Shown piece by piece: positions 33,973-44,347 of a stretch of DNA of 64,000 nt. The stretch comes from Bremerella volcania (lineage in GTDB: Bacteria; Planctomycetota; Planctomycetia; Pirellulales; Pirellulaceae). The first letter of the stretch is position 1. Every line of letters starts with the position of its first letter. The position numbers and the translations under genes are program-made. The notes under the pieces are model-generated. The model was not told the DNA's origin. It saw only the letters and a program-made list of their open reading frames with translations, and did no database searches. Location: assembly GCF_007748115.1 (NCBI RefSeq), contig NZ_CP036289.1:3410001-3474000 (forward strand). The letters are read 5' to 3'.

Positions 33973-35364
33973 TCATACGCTGGCTCCCGTGTAAAGATTA
34001 GAAATCACCGAACCATTGAGCAGGTGATGCGGGCGCGTCAATGGATCGTAGATGGTGGCATCCGCGTTAACCCCAACAGCGTTGAAAACCGTGCTGCAGA
34101 CATCGGCCGGAGACCAGGACGTGGTGATCGGATAAGCGGCTTTTGAATCGGTTTCTCCCAGGACTTGACCTCCTTGGATTCCAGCACCTGCGAACAACCC
34201 GCTGTACGCGTGTGCCCAATGATCGCGTCCCGGAATGGTTTGCCCCGGAAGCGTTGAGACCTTCGGCGTGCGACCAAATTCCCCCATGACGATCAATAAC
34301 GTTTCATCAAGTTTGCCCGAGTTCTCCAGATCGTCCGTCAATGCCGCTAATCCTTGATCGAGTTCAGGCAGAAGTCGGTTCTTGAGTTTCCCCCAATTGT
34401 CGACGTGAGTATCCCATGTCTGCACGATTCCCATCGTTGCCTGCACGATGGGCACGCCTGCGTCGATCATCCGCCAAGACAACAGCAGAGACTGTCCGAA
34501 CTTATTGCGACCGTACCGCTCGCGAGTCTCGTCCGATTCGCGACCGATATCAAATGCCTGGGCCAGTTTTCCGGAATTCAGTAGTTTATAGGCGACGTCT
34601 CTTTGGTCGCGAAGCGAGTCCGTATTGATTCCGGACAAAGGTGCACGGCCGTGGTTCAGGTCGTCGAGCAATTGGTGACGCGATTGCAGGCGATCGAGCG
34701 AAACGCCATCCCGCATTGACAGTGCCTCGATACGAAAGTTCTTATCATTTGGATCACCGTTGATCTGCCAAGGGTCGTGTTTAGCCCCCAGGAATCCAGC
34801 GTGCTGCCCTGGCCAGGTAAGTGGTCCCTCGATCAAGTAATTTGGAAGCGAAACACCACTCGGAATTCCATCGGTCCGGGGACGAATGAAATCGAGAGCT
34901 GCCGCGAAATTGGGAAAGTCATTGCGAGACTCCACCCGGTCCAGGTCCGATCCACCACGTGGCAGCGGAGTTGGCCGACCGGTAAGAGCCACGTGCGTCG
35001 CCAGAAGATGGTTGTGCTCGCGATGAGCCATGGTTCGCACAATTGCCCAGCGTTGCATTTGACTGGCAAGCTTCGGAAGGTGTTCGCAAACGCAAATTCC
35101 CGGCACCTTCGTTGAGATCGGATGAAACTCACCTCGTACCTCTTGGGGAGCATTCGGCTTGAGATCGAGAGTGTCGAGTTGGCTGGGGCCGCCACTCAAT
35201 AGCACAATCAAAACCGACTTTGCCTTCCCAAACCCAATTGGCCGGTTTTCGCCTGATTCGGCAGCGGAAATCGGCAAACTGGGTAGAGTTGCTCCCATAA
35301 CGCCGCCTGCGGCAATACGCAACATGTTTCGGCGATCCAAACCGAATAGCGGAGTAGTTTGCAT
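33973..35364 (-). CDS. DUF1501 family Tat-exported protein (second of an adjacent pair)
   Basis: The protein has 463 residues with DRRNMLRIAAGG as Tat-type signal. Motifs: VLIVLLSGGPSQLDTLDLKP, HNHLLATHVALTGRP, LIVMGEFGRTPKVS, GRDHWAHAYSGLFAGAGIQGG. It differs enough from the neighbour at 32399 to be an old duplication, or each copy may serve a different partner; only one cytochrome gene accompanies the two. Probably the first gene of the 26.3-35.4 kb operon. Confidence 0.88.
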   Translation of the reverse strand: MQTTPLFGLDRRNMLRIAAGGVMGATLPSLPISAAESGENRPIGFGKAKSVLIVLLSGGPSQLDTLDLKPNAPQEVRGEFHPISTKVPGICVCEHLPKLASQMQRWAIVRTMAHREHNHLLATHVALTGRPTPLPRGGSDLDRVESRNDFPNFAAALDFIRPRTDGIPSGVSLPNYLIEGPLTWPGQHAGFLGAKHDPWQINGDPNDKNFRIEALSMRDGVSLDRLQSRHQLLDDLNHGRAPLSGINTDSLRDQRDVAYKLLNSGKLAQAFDIGRESDETRERYGRNKFGQSLLLSWRMIDAGVPIVQATMGIVQTWDTHVDNWGKLKNRLLPELDQGLAALTDDLENSGKLDETLLIVMGEFGRTPKVSTLPGQTIPGRDHWAHAYSGLFAGAGIQGGQVLGETDSKAAYPITTSWSPADVCSTVFNAVGVNADATIYDPLTRPHHLLNGSVISNLYTGASV

Positions 35365-35506
35365 GGCAAGTGGTTGTTTGCTTAGAAAAGCGGGTAGGTC
35401 CGCATCCGGTGCGGGGTAAGGCGAGTTCAGTCAATATCGGCCATTCGCCGACGAATTGCAACAGAAATATGGGGTATCACTCCCATCAAGTGGGCCTCAA
35501 TTTCAT

Positions 35507-35528
35507 GTTCCCCGAAGGCAAGGGGAAC
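35507..35528. other. Short hairpin in the gap 35365-35606
   Basis: GTTCCCC, eight bases, GGGGAAC: a perfect seven-pair stem about 80 bp past the end of the PLP-enzyme gene on -. No T-run follows; nothing else is seen in this 242-bp gap. Confidence 0.25.
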
Positions 35529-35606
35529 CGCGAGAGCAAAACAGGCCGGGCAAAATGGGATACTCCTAAACGAATGATCCTCACCCAAACCTCATTAAGA
35601 CCATGG

Positions 35607-36722
35607 CTAATGAATCATACCACGGCAATCGACCGGAATTCGTTCAGACTTCCCGGCGCCGTCAAGCCATGAAACCGTATCATGAAGGTTGATGCAGAGG
35701 CAAATGTGATTTGGGATGATGGCTACTCTTTCGCCAAGACGTGGCCGAGATGGACTATTCGAGATATCAATTTCGCCATGTTCTTCGCTGAGTCGTACGA
35801 TCTTGGCTTCTGGATACTCAATGACGTGGCCAAAACCTGAATCTGGAATTATCCAATTTCGGTCGCTTGAAAGGGCTTTAGTTCCAGCATCAACCACGAC
35901 TTTTCCAGCAACAGCGGTGCTTACCACGGTCGCAATAACCACTGCGGCGCACTGGTCTATGCTGCAGAAGCCACCTCGAACGGTATTCATGTCATTGAAC
36001 ACATACGTACCTGGGCGAATCTCCGTCTGGCACGTGATCAGGTGTGATTGAAACGCCGTCGGTGTTGAACCCCCGGATACGACATTGATTTCGATTCCCG
36101 TCTCTTGGCAACGTTTTAGAGTCCTCTGAAGTTGAACGTCAATTCGCTGCAAAGCGTCTTGCTGTTGATCAGGTGGTGCCGTGATGTGCCCAGGATAGAA
36201 GAAGATTCCGTCTAGACGAATCGCACCAGGCTTGTTGACTACGAACTTGGCTAGTTCTACGACCCCATCCGCCGACGAAATACCCGTTCGATGAAAGCCA
36301 ACATCTTGATCGACGAGTATCCCAATCGTCGTGCCATGCAGCTTCGCGGCGTTTGCCAATGCGTCGACCCCCTCCTGTGAATCTACCGTAACTCTTAGAT
36401 TGATCTTCTTGGCAAGCTGAGCTATCCGATCGCACCTCGACGCATCGATAGCAGGGTAGGCAATCAGCAAGTCATCGCATTCTTGACTCAGAACCTCTGC
36501 TTCACCCACTTTGGCAACTGATAACCCTCGACTACCCACATTCAACTGCTCTTGAGCGACGCGTAGCGACTTGTGCGTCTTGGCGTGGGGACGCACCAGT
36601 AAATTGTGCTGCTGCGCATATTGTTGAAGCGCCTCAAGATTTCGCCGCACGAGTTGTGAGTCAATAACGAGACGAGGTGTGGCAAGCTGCTCGAATTTCA
36701 CGGACAACAATCGATCGAACAT
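35607..36722 (-). CDS. D-serine dehydratase-like / D-threonine aldolase family PLP enzyme
   Basis: The protein has 371 residues; alanine-racemase-type TIM barrel followed by a D-Ser dehydratase C-terminal domain (PF14031). PLP lysine Lys48 sits in RPHAKTHKS; the phosphate-binding VSGGSTPTA and ETEIRPGTYVFND segments are typical; the zinc ligands are His339 and a Cys in PNHICLC. Members split D-threonine or dehydrate D-serine in the cytoplasm, and some act on D-3-hydroxyaspartate. No signal peptide. It is unrelated in sequence to its cytochrome neighbours; perhaps it handles D-amino acids from peptidoglycan or glycans. Confidence 0.85.
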   Translation of the reverse strand: MFDRLLSVKFEQLATPRLVIDSQLVRRNLEALQQYAQQHNLLVRPHAKTHKSLRVAQEQLNVGSRGLSVAKVGEAEVLSQECDDLLIAYPAIDASRCDRIAQLAKKINLRVTVDSQEGVDALANAAKLHGTTIGILVDQDVGFHRTGISSADGVVELAKFVVNKPGAIRLDGIFFYPGHITAPPDQQQDALQRIDVQLQRTLKRCQETGIEINVVSGGSTPTAFQSHLITCQTEIRPGTYVFNDMNTVRGGFCSIDQCAAVVIATVVSTAVAGKVVVDAGTKALSSDRNWIIPDSGFGHVIEYPEAKIVRLSEEHGEIDISNSPSRPRLGERVAIIPNHICLCINLHDTVSWLDGAGKSERIPVDCRGMIH

Positions 36723-36839
36723 CTAGATATTCCCCTCCCCGGACACTTCCTTGAAAAGTCCGCTCCCAGAGAGCATTCTCTTTGCAGACTTGGGCAACCG
36801 ACTTTTCCTGAGAGGTTTACTCTCCTTAATACCGTACAG

Positions 36840-38306
36840 TTAGCTGATTACCTCGCCAATCACATGCCCGAAGTCTCTCTCCAATCGCTTTCTTCCAGGC
36901 ACATGCATCGCACGAGGGTCGAGACCGAGTTGGTGCAAAACGGTGGCGTGAACATCCGTGACGTAATGTCGATTCTCCACCGCATGGAAACCTAATTCAT
37001 CGGTCGCCCCATGGGCCACACCCCCTTTGATACCTCCGCCAGCCATGGCGATCGTGAATCCATATGGGTGATGGTCTCGTCCATCGGCGCTTTGCGAACC
37101 AGGCGTCCGGCCGAATTCAGTCGCCCAAACCACAAGCGTCTCGTCGAGAAGCCCACGCCGCTTCAGATCCTTCAGGAGTGCCCCAAGCGGTTGATCGATT
37201 TGCTTGCAGAGCTTGGCGTGACTCGCCTTGAGGCCTTTATGGCTATCCCATTGTCCAGCCCCGCCATTGCTTCCATGATAAATCTGTACAAACCGCACTC
37301 CACGCTCGACCAAACGCCGGGCGGCGAGTAGCTGCTGTCCAAAAGTCTTCGTTTCCTTTTGTTCAATCCCGTAGAGATCCGTCGTCTCTTGAGTTTCATC
37401 TGAGAACTGAACAACCTCCGGCACGGCCGTTTGCATGCGATAGGCGAGCTCATAGGAACGAATCCGAGCAGCCAGGGCATCATCGTCAGGGAAGTTGTCG
37501 GCAGTGAGTCCGTTCAGCTTGCGAAGGAGTTCAAATTGACCGATTTGCTCCTCCTGAAATGTCCCTTGCGGAGGCTTAGCATATGGAAGTGGGTTCGCGG
37601 GGTCGATATTCAACGGAACGCCATCATATTGAGGTCCAAGATAGTTCGCCCGATGACACTCTCGCCCTCCGCAACAGTCGGCAACCGGTGTCCCCATGAC
37701 GACAAACTGAGGCAGATTATCATTGATTGAGCCTAGCCCATAATTGACCCATGAACCGATCGTCGGAAAGAATCCTTCGACGCGATGCCGCCCAGTATGA
37801 AACTGTAGCTGCGCGCCGTGATTGCTATCTTCAGTCCACATGGATCGGATTAAACAGAGATCGTCGGCCCGGTCGCCAACATGCGGTAGCCAGTCACTGA
37901 TCTCCAGTCCACTCTCGCCCCGTGGAGTGAAGCCGATCTGCATGGGAAACAGCTTATTGCGGATAAATCCATTATTCGGATCGAATGCCACGACCCGTTC
38001 GTTTTCCAGAAACGAAGACTTCAGGACGGCGGCATGAGGAGTCTCTTCAATCGTCTTGCCCGCATATTTGTTGAGCGCCGGCTTCGGATCAAACGTCTCC
38101 AGGTGACTCGCTCCTCCAATCATGAACAGCCAAATTACACTCTTCGCACGAGGCGCTATCTGCTGCAGTTGGGTTCCGGCAAAGCCATCGTTTGCCAGCA
38201 TGGTGGAAAGGGCGATACTGCCGAATCCCAGGCCTAGATCATTGAGAAACTGACGACGAGTAAAGCCCTCGGTGGGCAGATCGATTTGGCGGGTGTAATG
38301 GCTCAT
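36840..38306 (-). CDS. DUF1501 family Tat-exported protein
   Basis: The protein has 488 residues. Tat signal around [16 protein letters not shown], then [72 protein letters not shown] and [14 protein letters not shown]. The pattern is closest to the copy at 22940 and unlike the pair at 32-35 kb. Its start overlaps the stop of the upstream cytochrome gene by four bases, so the two are translationally coupled. Confidence 0.9.
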   Translation of the reverse strand: MSHYTRQIDLPTEGFTRRQFLNDLGLGFGSIALSTMLANDGFAGTQLQQIAPRAKSVIWLFMIGGASHLETFDPKPALNKYAGKTIEETPHAAVLKSSFLENERVVAFDPNNGFIRNKLFPMQIGFTPRGESGLEISDWLPHVGDRADDLCLIRSMWTEDSNHGAQLQFHTGRHRVEGFFPTIGSWVNYGLGSINDNLPQFVVMGTPVADCCGGRECHRANYLGPQYDGVPLNIDPANPLPYAKPPQGTFQEEQIGQFELLRKLNGLTADNFPDDDALAARIRSYELAYRMQTAVPEVVQFSDETQETTDLYGIEQKETKTFGQQLLAARRLVERGVRFVQIYHGSNGGAGQWDSHKGLKASHAKLCKQIDQPLGALLKDLKRRGLLDETLVVWATEFGRTPGSQSADGRDHHPYGFTIAMAGGGIKGGVAHGATDELGFHAVENRHYVTDVHATVLHQLGLDPRAMHVPGRKRLERDFGHVIGEVIS

Positions 38307-40945
38307 CGGACGGTCACAAAGTCGTTATGGTTGAAAAGAACGTGCACGAGGTTTTCACGGGCACGTTGGGCTGAATCATCAGCCGCAGGCACCCCAGCCT
38401 TCGCGCCACTAGCAATCGGGGTTAGCTCTCCGGAATAACTTAGCCGCTCTGTCTGGCTTACCAGAAACTCCTGACACGCTGCGAGTTCCTCAACGGTACA
38501 GTCTCGACAAAGAATGGATTCAAAAGCCGCGCGAATAAAACCCTCTGCCTCGGGAACCTCGCCACTAAGCCGAGCAGCTAAGCGGCGCGATTGCTCGACA
38601 ACCAATGAACTATTCGAAAGGGCCAGCGCCTGCTGCGGGATCACGCTTTGAGACCGCCGATAGCACTCGTTTGGCGCAGCGGCATCAAACGTGACGAGCA
38701 TCTGCATCTGCTTTTCGTAAGCATGGCGAAAATAGAGGCTGCGGCGATAAACCTTTTCCCCTTGATCGAAATCAATGTCGGGACCTCCTAGCGTTCGATC
38801 CAATCTACCAGCCACATGCAGAACGCTATCGCGGATGCTCTCGGCATCGAGTCGCTGAATATTTGACCGCCAAAGCAGTCGGTTATCGGGATCCTGCGCT
38901 CGATTAGCCATGAATTCCTCACCAGAAACGCTCGATGCACGACGATAAGCGGCCGAGGTCAAAATCAATCGATGCAGATGCTTCATGCTCCAATCACTTT
39001 CCATGAACTCGACTGCCAACCAGTCTAGGAGATCAACGTGTTCGGGCTTGGGCGAGCGTAGGCCGAAGTCGAATACGTTTTCTACCAGTGGTTCACCAAA
39101 GTGACGCATCCAGATGTGATTCACGGCCACGCGTGCGGTGAGCGGGTTGCGCCGGTCGGTAATCCAGCTAGCCAGGGCGGAACGCCTGCCGGTACTCTTT
39201 GGAGGATAAGCGGTACCGATCGACGAATATTCGATAGCATCAAGGCTGTTCACTAGACGCTCGGCTTCCTCCCGCTTCTTCATTGCCTCGTTGACTTCTT
39301 TCCGCGATTTCTCCACCGCTGCTTTCTGTTTTTCGTCGGTTTGTGGGCTTGACTCGGCTTGCGAAAGCGATTGTTCCTTAAGAAGCACCGTATGTCTCGC
39401 TCGTTCCAATTTGGCAGTGTTTTCAGCCATAGCGGCTCGTTTGGCAAGCTGCTGCAACTTCACTGAATCCGCATCCTCGGCATACTTCGCCCGATCGGCT
39501 GCCCAGCGAGCTTTCAGCGATTCATACTCAGCAGTCGCGGCAACCAAGTCTTGCTGGTGTACCGACTTGTCGGCAGGGTCCGTGGTCTCGGCAATCTTCA
39601 TTTCGCTGGCTTTCACCTTGGCTGCCGCTGATTCCAATTGTTCCTGCTCAATGAACTCCTTGAGACTCGGATAGACAGCGAGTGGCGGCAAATCGATTGG
39701 ATGCGGTTCGTACGGCAATTCGATCACCTCAGGCACACCGGGCTCCACGGGATGCTCTTTGTCAGGATGCTTCTCGTTACCGGCGATGTACACGTAGGTA
39801 GGCTCGTCAGGCTTCGCGTCGTAAGCGCGGACTAGACCTTGCTTGACGAGATCCGCCTCACCGGGCAGTCGTTCGGTGCGTACCTCATGCGGCTCGAAGA
39901 CAGCCCGCATCGCGTAGTATTCAGACTGCCCGATCGGATCGAATTTATGATCGTGACAGCGTGCGCAGTCGATCGTCATTCCGAGGAACGCCTTGGCGGT
40001 ATGCTCTACTGTGGCATCAAGCCAAATATTCCGATTGCTTTTATGATAGTTTCGGGCCAAATAACCAGTTGCTCTCAGGACGTTTTGATCCGTAGGAGCA
40101 ATCTCATCTGCCGCCAGCATTTCCCTAATCATGCGGTCGTACGGCTTGTCGGCATTGACGGATTCAACAATCCAATCTCGCCACCGCCAAATATGCCGCT
40201 GACTACCACGGAGTTCGTTTTTATAGCCGTCCCAGTCGCTATATCGCCAAACGTCCATCCAATGTCGCCCCCAACGCTCACCGTACGCCGGATCGTCGAG
40301 TAGTTCATCGACCAATTTTTTCCATGCATCAGGCGAAGGATCGTCGAGAAACGCGCGTTGCTGGTCTGCCGTCGGGGGCAAACCAATCAAATCCAAGTAA
40401 ACCCTACGCACCAAGGTAGACCGATCGGTGTGGGGTGCGGCGGATAACTGATGATCTTGGAGATTCGCAAGCAGAAATGCATCAACCGGATGCAACTCGC
40501 CCAATTCGTTCTTGACTCGAGGTAGTTCAACCTTTCGCGGCACTTGGTAGGCCCAATGCTGCCGCGGGTCCGGGGGTATCTCTTCTGTTTTGGGAAACTT
40601 CGCTCCACCTCGTATCCATGTCGTCAATAGGTCAACCTGCCCAGGCGTTAATGGCTCGCCCTCACCATCAGGCGGCATGCGCAGATCGAGATCGGCGGTT
40701 TGAATACGACTAAGTAGCAAGCTCTCGGTTGGCTTCTCTAAATCAATGACGGGACCAGTCGCTCCACCAGAGTGAATCAGCTGGCCGGCATCAAGCCGCA
40801 AATCAGACTCCTGCTTCAGCGCCCCGTGACACGCGAAACACTTCATGGCAAGGAGCGGCTTGATTTGCTCTTCGTAGAAGCTTTCATCAGCCTGAACAGG
40901 CAGACTAAAAAGCTGTAACACAAACGCTGCGAGGAGAAGTCTCAT
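38303..40945 (-). CDS. Planctomycete cytochrome PSCyt1-DUF1549-DUF1553 protein
   Basis: The protein has 880 residues. Signal [19 protein letters not shown], PSCyt1 heme CFACH at 36-40, DUF1549 with a second motif [11 protein letters not shown], and C-terminal DUF1553 ([38 protein letters not shown]). Between the halves lies a ~150-residue charged, alanine-rich segment that should form a long coiled coil ([13 protein letters not shown] through [11 protein letters not shown]). Coupled to the DUF1501 gene at 36840. A long inverted repeat lies 33-64 bp upstream of its start. Confidence 0.9.
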   Translation of the reverse strand: MRLLLAAFVLQLFSLPVQADESFYEEQIKPLLAMKCFACHGALKQESDLRLDAGQLIHSGGATGPVIDLEKPTESLLLSRIQTADLDLRMPPDGEGEPLTPGQVDLLTTWIRGGAKFPKTEEIPPDPRQHWAYQVPRKVELPRVKNELGELHPVDAFLLANLQDHQLSAAPHTDRSTLVRRVYLDLIGLPPTADQQRAFLDDPSPDAWKKLVDELLDDPAYGERWGRHWMDVWRYSDWDGYKNELRGSQRHIWRWRDWIVESVNADKPYDRMIREMLAADEIAPTDQNVLRATGYLARNYHKSNRNIWLDATVEHTAKAFLGMTIDCARCHDHKFDPIGQSEYYAMRAVFEPHEVRTERLPGEADLVKQGLVRAYDAKPDEPTYVYIAGNEKHPDKEHPVEPGVPEVIELPYEPHPIDLPPLAVYPSLKEFIEQEQLESAAAKVKASEMKIAETTDPADKSVHQQDLVAATAEYESLKARWAADRAKYAEDADSVKLQQLAKRAAMAENTAKLERARHTVLLKEQSLSQAESSPQTDEKQKAAVEKSRKEVNEAMKKREEAERLVNSLDAIEYSSIGTAYPPKSTGRRSALASWITDRRNPLTARVAVNHIWMRHFGEPLVENVFDFGLRSPKPEHVDLLDWLAVEFMESDWSMKHLHRLILTSAAYRRASSVSGEEFMANRAQDPDNRLLWRSNIQRLDAESIRDSVLHVAGRLDRTLGGPDIDFDQGEKVYRRSLYFRHAYEKQMQMLVTFDAAAPNECYRRSQSVIPQQALALSNSSLVVEQSRRLAARLSGEVPEAEGFIRAAFESILCRDCTVEELAACQEFLVSQTERLSYSGELTPIASGAKAGVPAADDSAQRARENLVHVLFNHNDFVTVR

Positions 40946-40977
40946 GGCATCTCGAGGTTGAGACAGGTGCGGGTGGG

Positions 40978-41009
40978 ACAGCCGTGATATCAGGTCATAT
41001 CACGACTGT
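40978..41009. promoter_or_regulatory. Large inverted repeat upstream of the 38-41 kb cytochrome operon
   Basis: CGTGATAT-CAGGTC-ATATCACG, extended by ACAG/CTGT arms after one mismatch (12 of 13 pairs). It starts 33 bp before the cytochrome start codon. It could be an operator or a leader stem. The rest of the gap to 41340 shows no gene. Confidence 0.45.
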
Positions 41010-41340
41010 TCGCTGATGATACCCGAAATCGCTCCGAGAGGCGAAACGATTTTTTTAACAATCAGCGATTCCCCGGAAAGTTAGCGTGATTCCACTCTCC
41101 GATCATCACCCAGAAATAGATCCCGTAATCGAGTAAGATGCAGCGGGCGAAGCAATTCAAGGGACGTAACTTCTCCAAACTACCGCCTAGCCGACGCCCT
41201 CTCTGAGCAACCAAATGTTGGTCAATGGACCTTTACTTTCTAACAACTGGAGTGTTTTGAAGAACCGTTATCGAGCAAAACATAGAGCAGTGACAACACC
41301 GAAAGGGTTACGGCAGCACAAAGTCTCGACGCATAACAGC

Positions 41341-42261
41341 TTATTGGGCCGGCAAGGCTCCGGACCGGCGGAAACTTTCGGCATGGAATTGAACAAGTTC
41401 CAGGCCACGTTTGTCGTAGATCTTCTGAGCGCTATGCGGGGCTCCTGCCACGATAATTCGCTCGAAAGGAATTCTCAGCGACTCGAGAAACTTCATGTAC
41501 TCCAGGTTGTTGTTGTAGTTAAACCCTTCGGTGCCGACGTGCAACATGATGCGTAATGGGGGCTCTTTGCTTTCGGCATAATTTCGTGCCAGATCCCAGG
41601 TATTGTCGCCGGGGGCGAAGACCAGGTTTTCACTCTCGCGACCGTTCTCTTCCGAGATTCGCTTCTCGGTTTCGTAACCCGATCCCCCTGGAGCAGCCGA
41701 ACAGAACAGGTTGGGATGTTTGAACATAATCCGTGTTGTTCCGCGACCTCCTTGCGAGAAACCTTCGAGGCCACGCCCTTTGCGATCGGCAATGGTGCGA
41801 TACGTCTTGTCGATAAATGGGATCAGTTCATAAACGAAGACATTCTCACCCATCGCGTTCTCACGGTCGGCAAGATTATAGTGGCTCACTGGACCACCGT
41901 TGACGAACACATAGATCATGTCTGGCGCTTCCGAATTGGTCATGTAGCGTTGGAAATAGTTCGCCAGCCCAATACTCTTGGCCTCACTTCCTGGTCGGCC
42001 CCCATGCAAGTAGTAGACGACCGGATAGCGACGATCCGTATCCTTTTCGTACGATGGTGGCAGGTAGATGCAGTAACCCACATCCTGCTTCATCGATGGG
42101 CTCTTAAAAACGCCATGCTGCACACCGGGTGGCAACATACGAGGTGGATTGACCCAGTTGAATGGCGGTGGTGTCTTCTTCTTGGCGTTCTGCGCCACTA
42201 AGTCCGTGATTTGCAGTGCGAGCAACAGCATTGCGATACCAAGAAGTATGATTCGACGCAT
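41341..42261 (-). CDS. Exported esterase, feruloyl-esterase/esterase-D-like alpha/beta-hydrolase
   Basis: The ATG at 42261 gives MRRIILLGIAMLLLALQ, a signal peptide, with a purine-rich GAAGGGAAGAA just upstream; a longer frame to 42351 has no signal character. The protein has about 306 residues. Nucleophile elbow GFSQGGRG, oxyanion region YYLHGGRPG and a late histidine (GAPHSAQ) form a catalytic set. The YCIYLPPSYE start and length fit putative esterases (PF00756) that remove acyl groups from plant or algal polysaccharides. It lies 97 bp downstream of a sulfatase on the same strand. Confidence 0.82.
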   Translation of the reverse strand: MRRIILLGIAMLLLALQITDLVAQNAKKKTPPPFNWVNPPRMLPPGVQHGVFKSPSMKQDVGYCIYLPPSYEKDTDRRYPVVYYLHGGRPGSEAKSIGLANYFQRYMTNSEAPDMIYVFVNGGPVSHYNLADRENAMGENVFVYELIPFIDKTYRTIADRKGRGLEGFSQGGRGTTRIMFKHPNLFCSAAPGGSGYETEKRISEENGRESENLVFAPGDNTWDLARNYAESKEPPLRIMLHVGTEGFNYNNNLEYMKFLESLRIPFERIIVAGAPHSAQKIYDKRGLELVQFHAESFRRSGALPAQ

Positions 42262-42357
42262 TTCTTCCCTTCTTCCTAAGTTCAAGGGTATGGTGTTCAG
42301 GTTGTCTAACCCTAATTTGTAGCAAGCTGCGTTTGCAAGCGGACATTGCAATATCGT

Positions 42358-43881
42358 CTATTTGGGTTCGGCGGCTTCGTACCCACCAACAATCGCTTCA
42401 GGTTCATTGGGATCCAATTTCCAGAGTGGCGGCGGAATGAAGCCGGCCTGCCCGATCCCGTACGGAGGGACCGCATCCTTAGGTTGTAGTGCTCGGTGTT
42501 CGATCAACTGCCTGGCTAGTTGATTAACCTTCTTCGGCCTCTGTTCTTTTAGATTCGTCGTTTCGTTCAGATCTTGCTCGAGATGAAACAGATGAACTTG
42601 ATTTGAACCACTTCTCAACTGCTTAACGCTAGTCAAATGAGGACCATTGACCACCAGCTTCCATCCCTTATCGATGATTGCCAGGTGTTCAGAAGATGCT
42701 CCTGATTGTCCGTGATACGAAAACCAAGGCCTGTCAGCAACGGTCGACTCGGGTGCCGCAAGAACTGAGGTCAGATCTATGCCATCGATGGGCTTCTCCG
42801 TGAGATCGGTACACTGTCCACCAGCAATTGCGACCAACGTCGGCAAAAGATCGATGTATCCGCAGACGACATCGGTCGATTGCCCGGCCTTGATCTTCTC
42901 TGGCCAGCGAACGCACGCTGGCACGCGAATTCCTCCTTCAAACACAGTAAGTTTTGAACCTTTCAGCGGTTTGTTTATGCCTCGCAAGTTGCCCACGCCG
43001 CCATTGTCGCTGAAGAACCAAACAATCGTATTGTCGGATTCTCCGGTGGCATCCACGGCTTGTAAGATACGCCCGATACCTTCGTCCATTCGGCCGATCA
43101 TCGCCTTATAGATTTCTCGATGCTTTTCATCTCGGCCGTTCACTTCCGATAAACTGCCATAAAGTTCGACGGCGTCGTCTGGGGCCTGATACGGAGAATG
43201 GGGTGCATTGAATGGCACATAACAAAAATACGGAGCGTCTGAAGTAGCGGACTGTCTAATCCACTTCGTTGCAGCATCGGCAATCAGGTCGGTTGCGTAT
43301 CCCATTTCATCGGACGAATCGTATCCGACGTGCCAATCGCGCACGCCATCCCTAGATAGGTCAAAGTAATCAATCGCACCGTTGTAATGCCCATGGAAAT
43401 AAGTAAAGCCCTGTGACAGTGGATGCCATTTCGCGCGGCGATGACCTAGATGCCACTTGCCAAAGACGCCCCGATTCTCGTAGCCAAGAATCGACAACAT
43501 CTCGGGAAGGGTTACTTCCGAAGTTGGCAGGCCAAAGTCTCGGTAAGGTGGAATCACGGCTCGGGCACAGCCGAATCGAATCGGATAGCGTCCGGTCATC
43601 ATGCCGGCCCGCGTCGGAGAACACATCGGCGCGACGTAAAACCGGTTCAACGTAATTCCACTGGCAACCAGGGAATCGATATGCGGCGTCTGGAATTCCT
43701 TGTTATGGTAGCCGACGGAGTTCCATCCAAGATCATCCGCAAGGATCACCACGATATTGGGCAACTGACTAGGCGCTGCATCGCTCTTATTCGAGCCTGC
43801 GGAAGACAGTTCGTCGGCCAAAACATTGCCGGAAAGCAGACCAATTAAGATTACGAATGTACGACCAATACGTAGCAGCAT
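42358..43881 (-). CDS. Sulfatase, exported (GalNAc/aryl-sulfatase branch)
   Basis: The protein has 507 residues. Signal MLLRIGRTFVILIGLLSGNVLA, Asp49/Asp50 in VILADDLGWN, formylglycine Cys87 in CSPTRAGMMTGRYP, and the distal site IVWFFSDNGGVGN with KGSKLTVFEGGIRVPACVRWP. The FGHYNGAIDY-type stretch and the C-terminal LVVNGP...LFHLEQDLNETTNL fit the arylsulfatase B-like group. The gene is followed by an acyl esterase, fitting joint removal of sulfate and acyl groups. Confidence 0.93.
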   Translation of the reverse strand: MLLRIGRTFVILIGLLSGNVLADELSSAGSNKSDAAPSQLPNIVVILADDLGWNSVGYHNKEFQTPHIDSLVASGITLNRFYVAPMCSPTRAGMMTGRYPIRFGCARAVIPPYRDFGLPTSEVTLPEMLSILGYENRGVFGKWHLGHRRAKWHPLSQGFTYFHGHYNGAIDYFDLSRDGVRDWHVGYDSSDEMGYATDLIADAATKWIRQSATSDAPYFCYVPFNAPHSPYQAPDDAVELYGSLSEVNGRDEKHREIYKAMIGRMDEGIGRILQAVDATGESDNTIVWFFSDNGGVGNLRGINKPLKGSKLTVFEGGIRVPACVRWPEKIKAGQSTDVVCGYIDLLPTLVAIAGGQCTDLTEKPIDGIDLTSVLAAPESTVADRPWFSYHGQSGASSEHLAIIDKGWKLVVNGPHLTSVKQLRSGSNQVHLFHLEQDLNETTNLKEQRPKKVNQLARQLIEHRALQPKDAVPPYGIGQAGFIPPPLWKLDPNEPEAIVGGYEAAEPK

Positions 43882-43968
43882 GAGGGGACATCTCGCAGGA
43901 AGAGTTCGAATGGCGAATCTCTATTGTAAATGCCTCGCGGATCACTGCCATGCAATTGCCCCGTTGGA

Positions 43969-44010
43969 TATCTGATCAGGCGAATGCCGCTTGCGTCTCT
44001 TGGTTGACAT
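43969..44010 (-). pseudogene. Start of a second, different IS3-type OrfA (fragment)
   Basis: On -, AAGGAGG (44019-44025) then ATG at 44010 begins MSTKRRKRHSPDQI, the standard opening of another IS3-type OrfA (relatives continue with VRKLRDAD). Similarity stops there and a stop codon soon follows. A leftover of a second IS whose body is gone. Confidence 0.5.
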
Positions 44011-44140
44011 CGTCGAAACCTCCTTGCCAAAATCGGCTGAAAGACTTCATAACGAGTGGATCAGAATTTTGATAGCAGGCCAGAAACGACAGTACCCACC
44101 GTTCCCGACGTGCCGCGTCCGCGACAGCCCAGAGCCATTG

Positions 44141-44271
44141 GCTTCGCGGAGATGTTGGATGATCTCCTCGGGCGTGAATCGTCTTCTGGGCATAAGAAAT
44201 CTCCCTTCAAATGAGCATGCATTCGGCAAAAACTAATTTACCGAATGGATGCGGCTGAAGGGGGCAGGTCA
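44141..44271 (-). mobile_element. Left-end fragment (131 bp) of the same IS type as at 13.6 kb
   Basis: On -, the fragment starts TGACCTGCCCCCTTCA (end at 44271), keeps the leader stem, the GAAGGGAG ribosome site and the first codons MPRRRFTPEEIIQHLREA, then diverges abruptly after GCGAAGC at about 44141. It differs from the intact copy at a number of bases, so it comes from a separate, older insertion. Position in a 466-bp gap (43882-44347) otherwise without genes. Confidence 0.85.
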
Positions 44272-44347
44272 AGGCCCGGGGATGCCTGCTGAGGAGGTTA
44301 GCCAGAAACGGTCTCTACCAAGCGAGAACAGCCAACCATTGTTGCCA

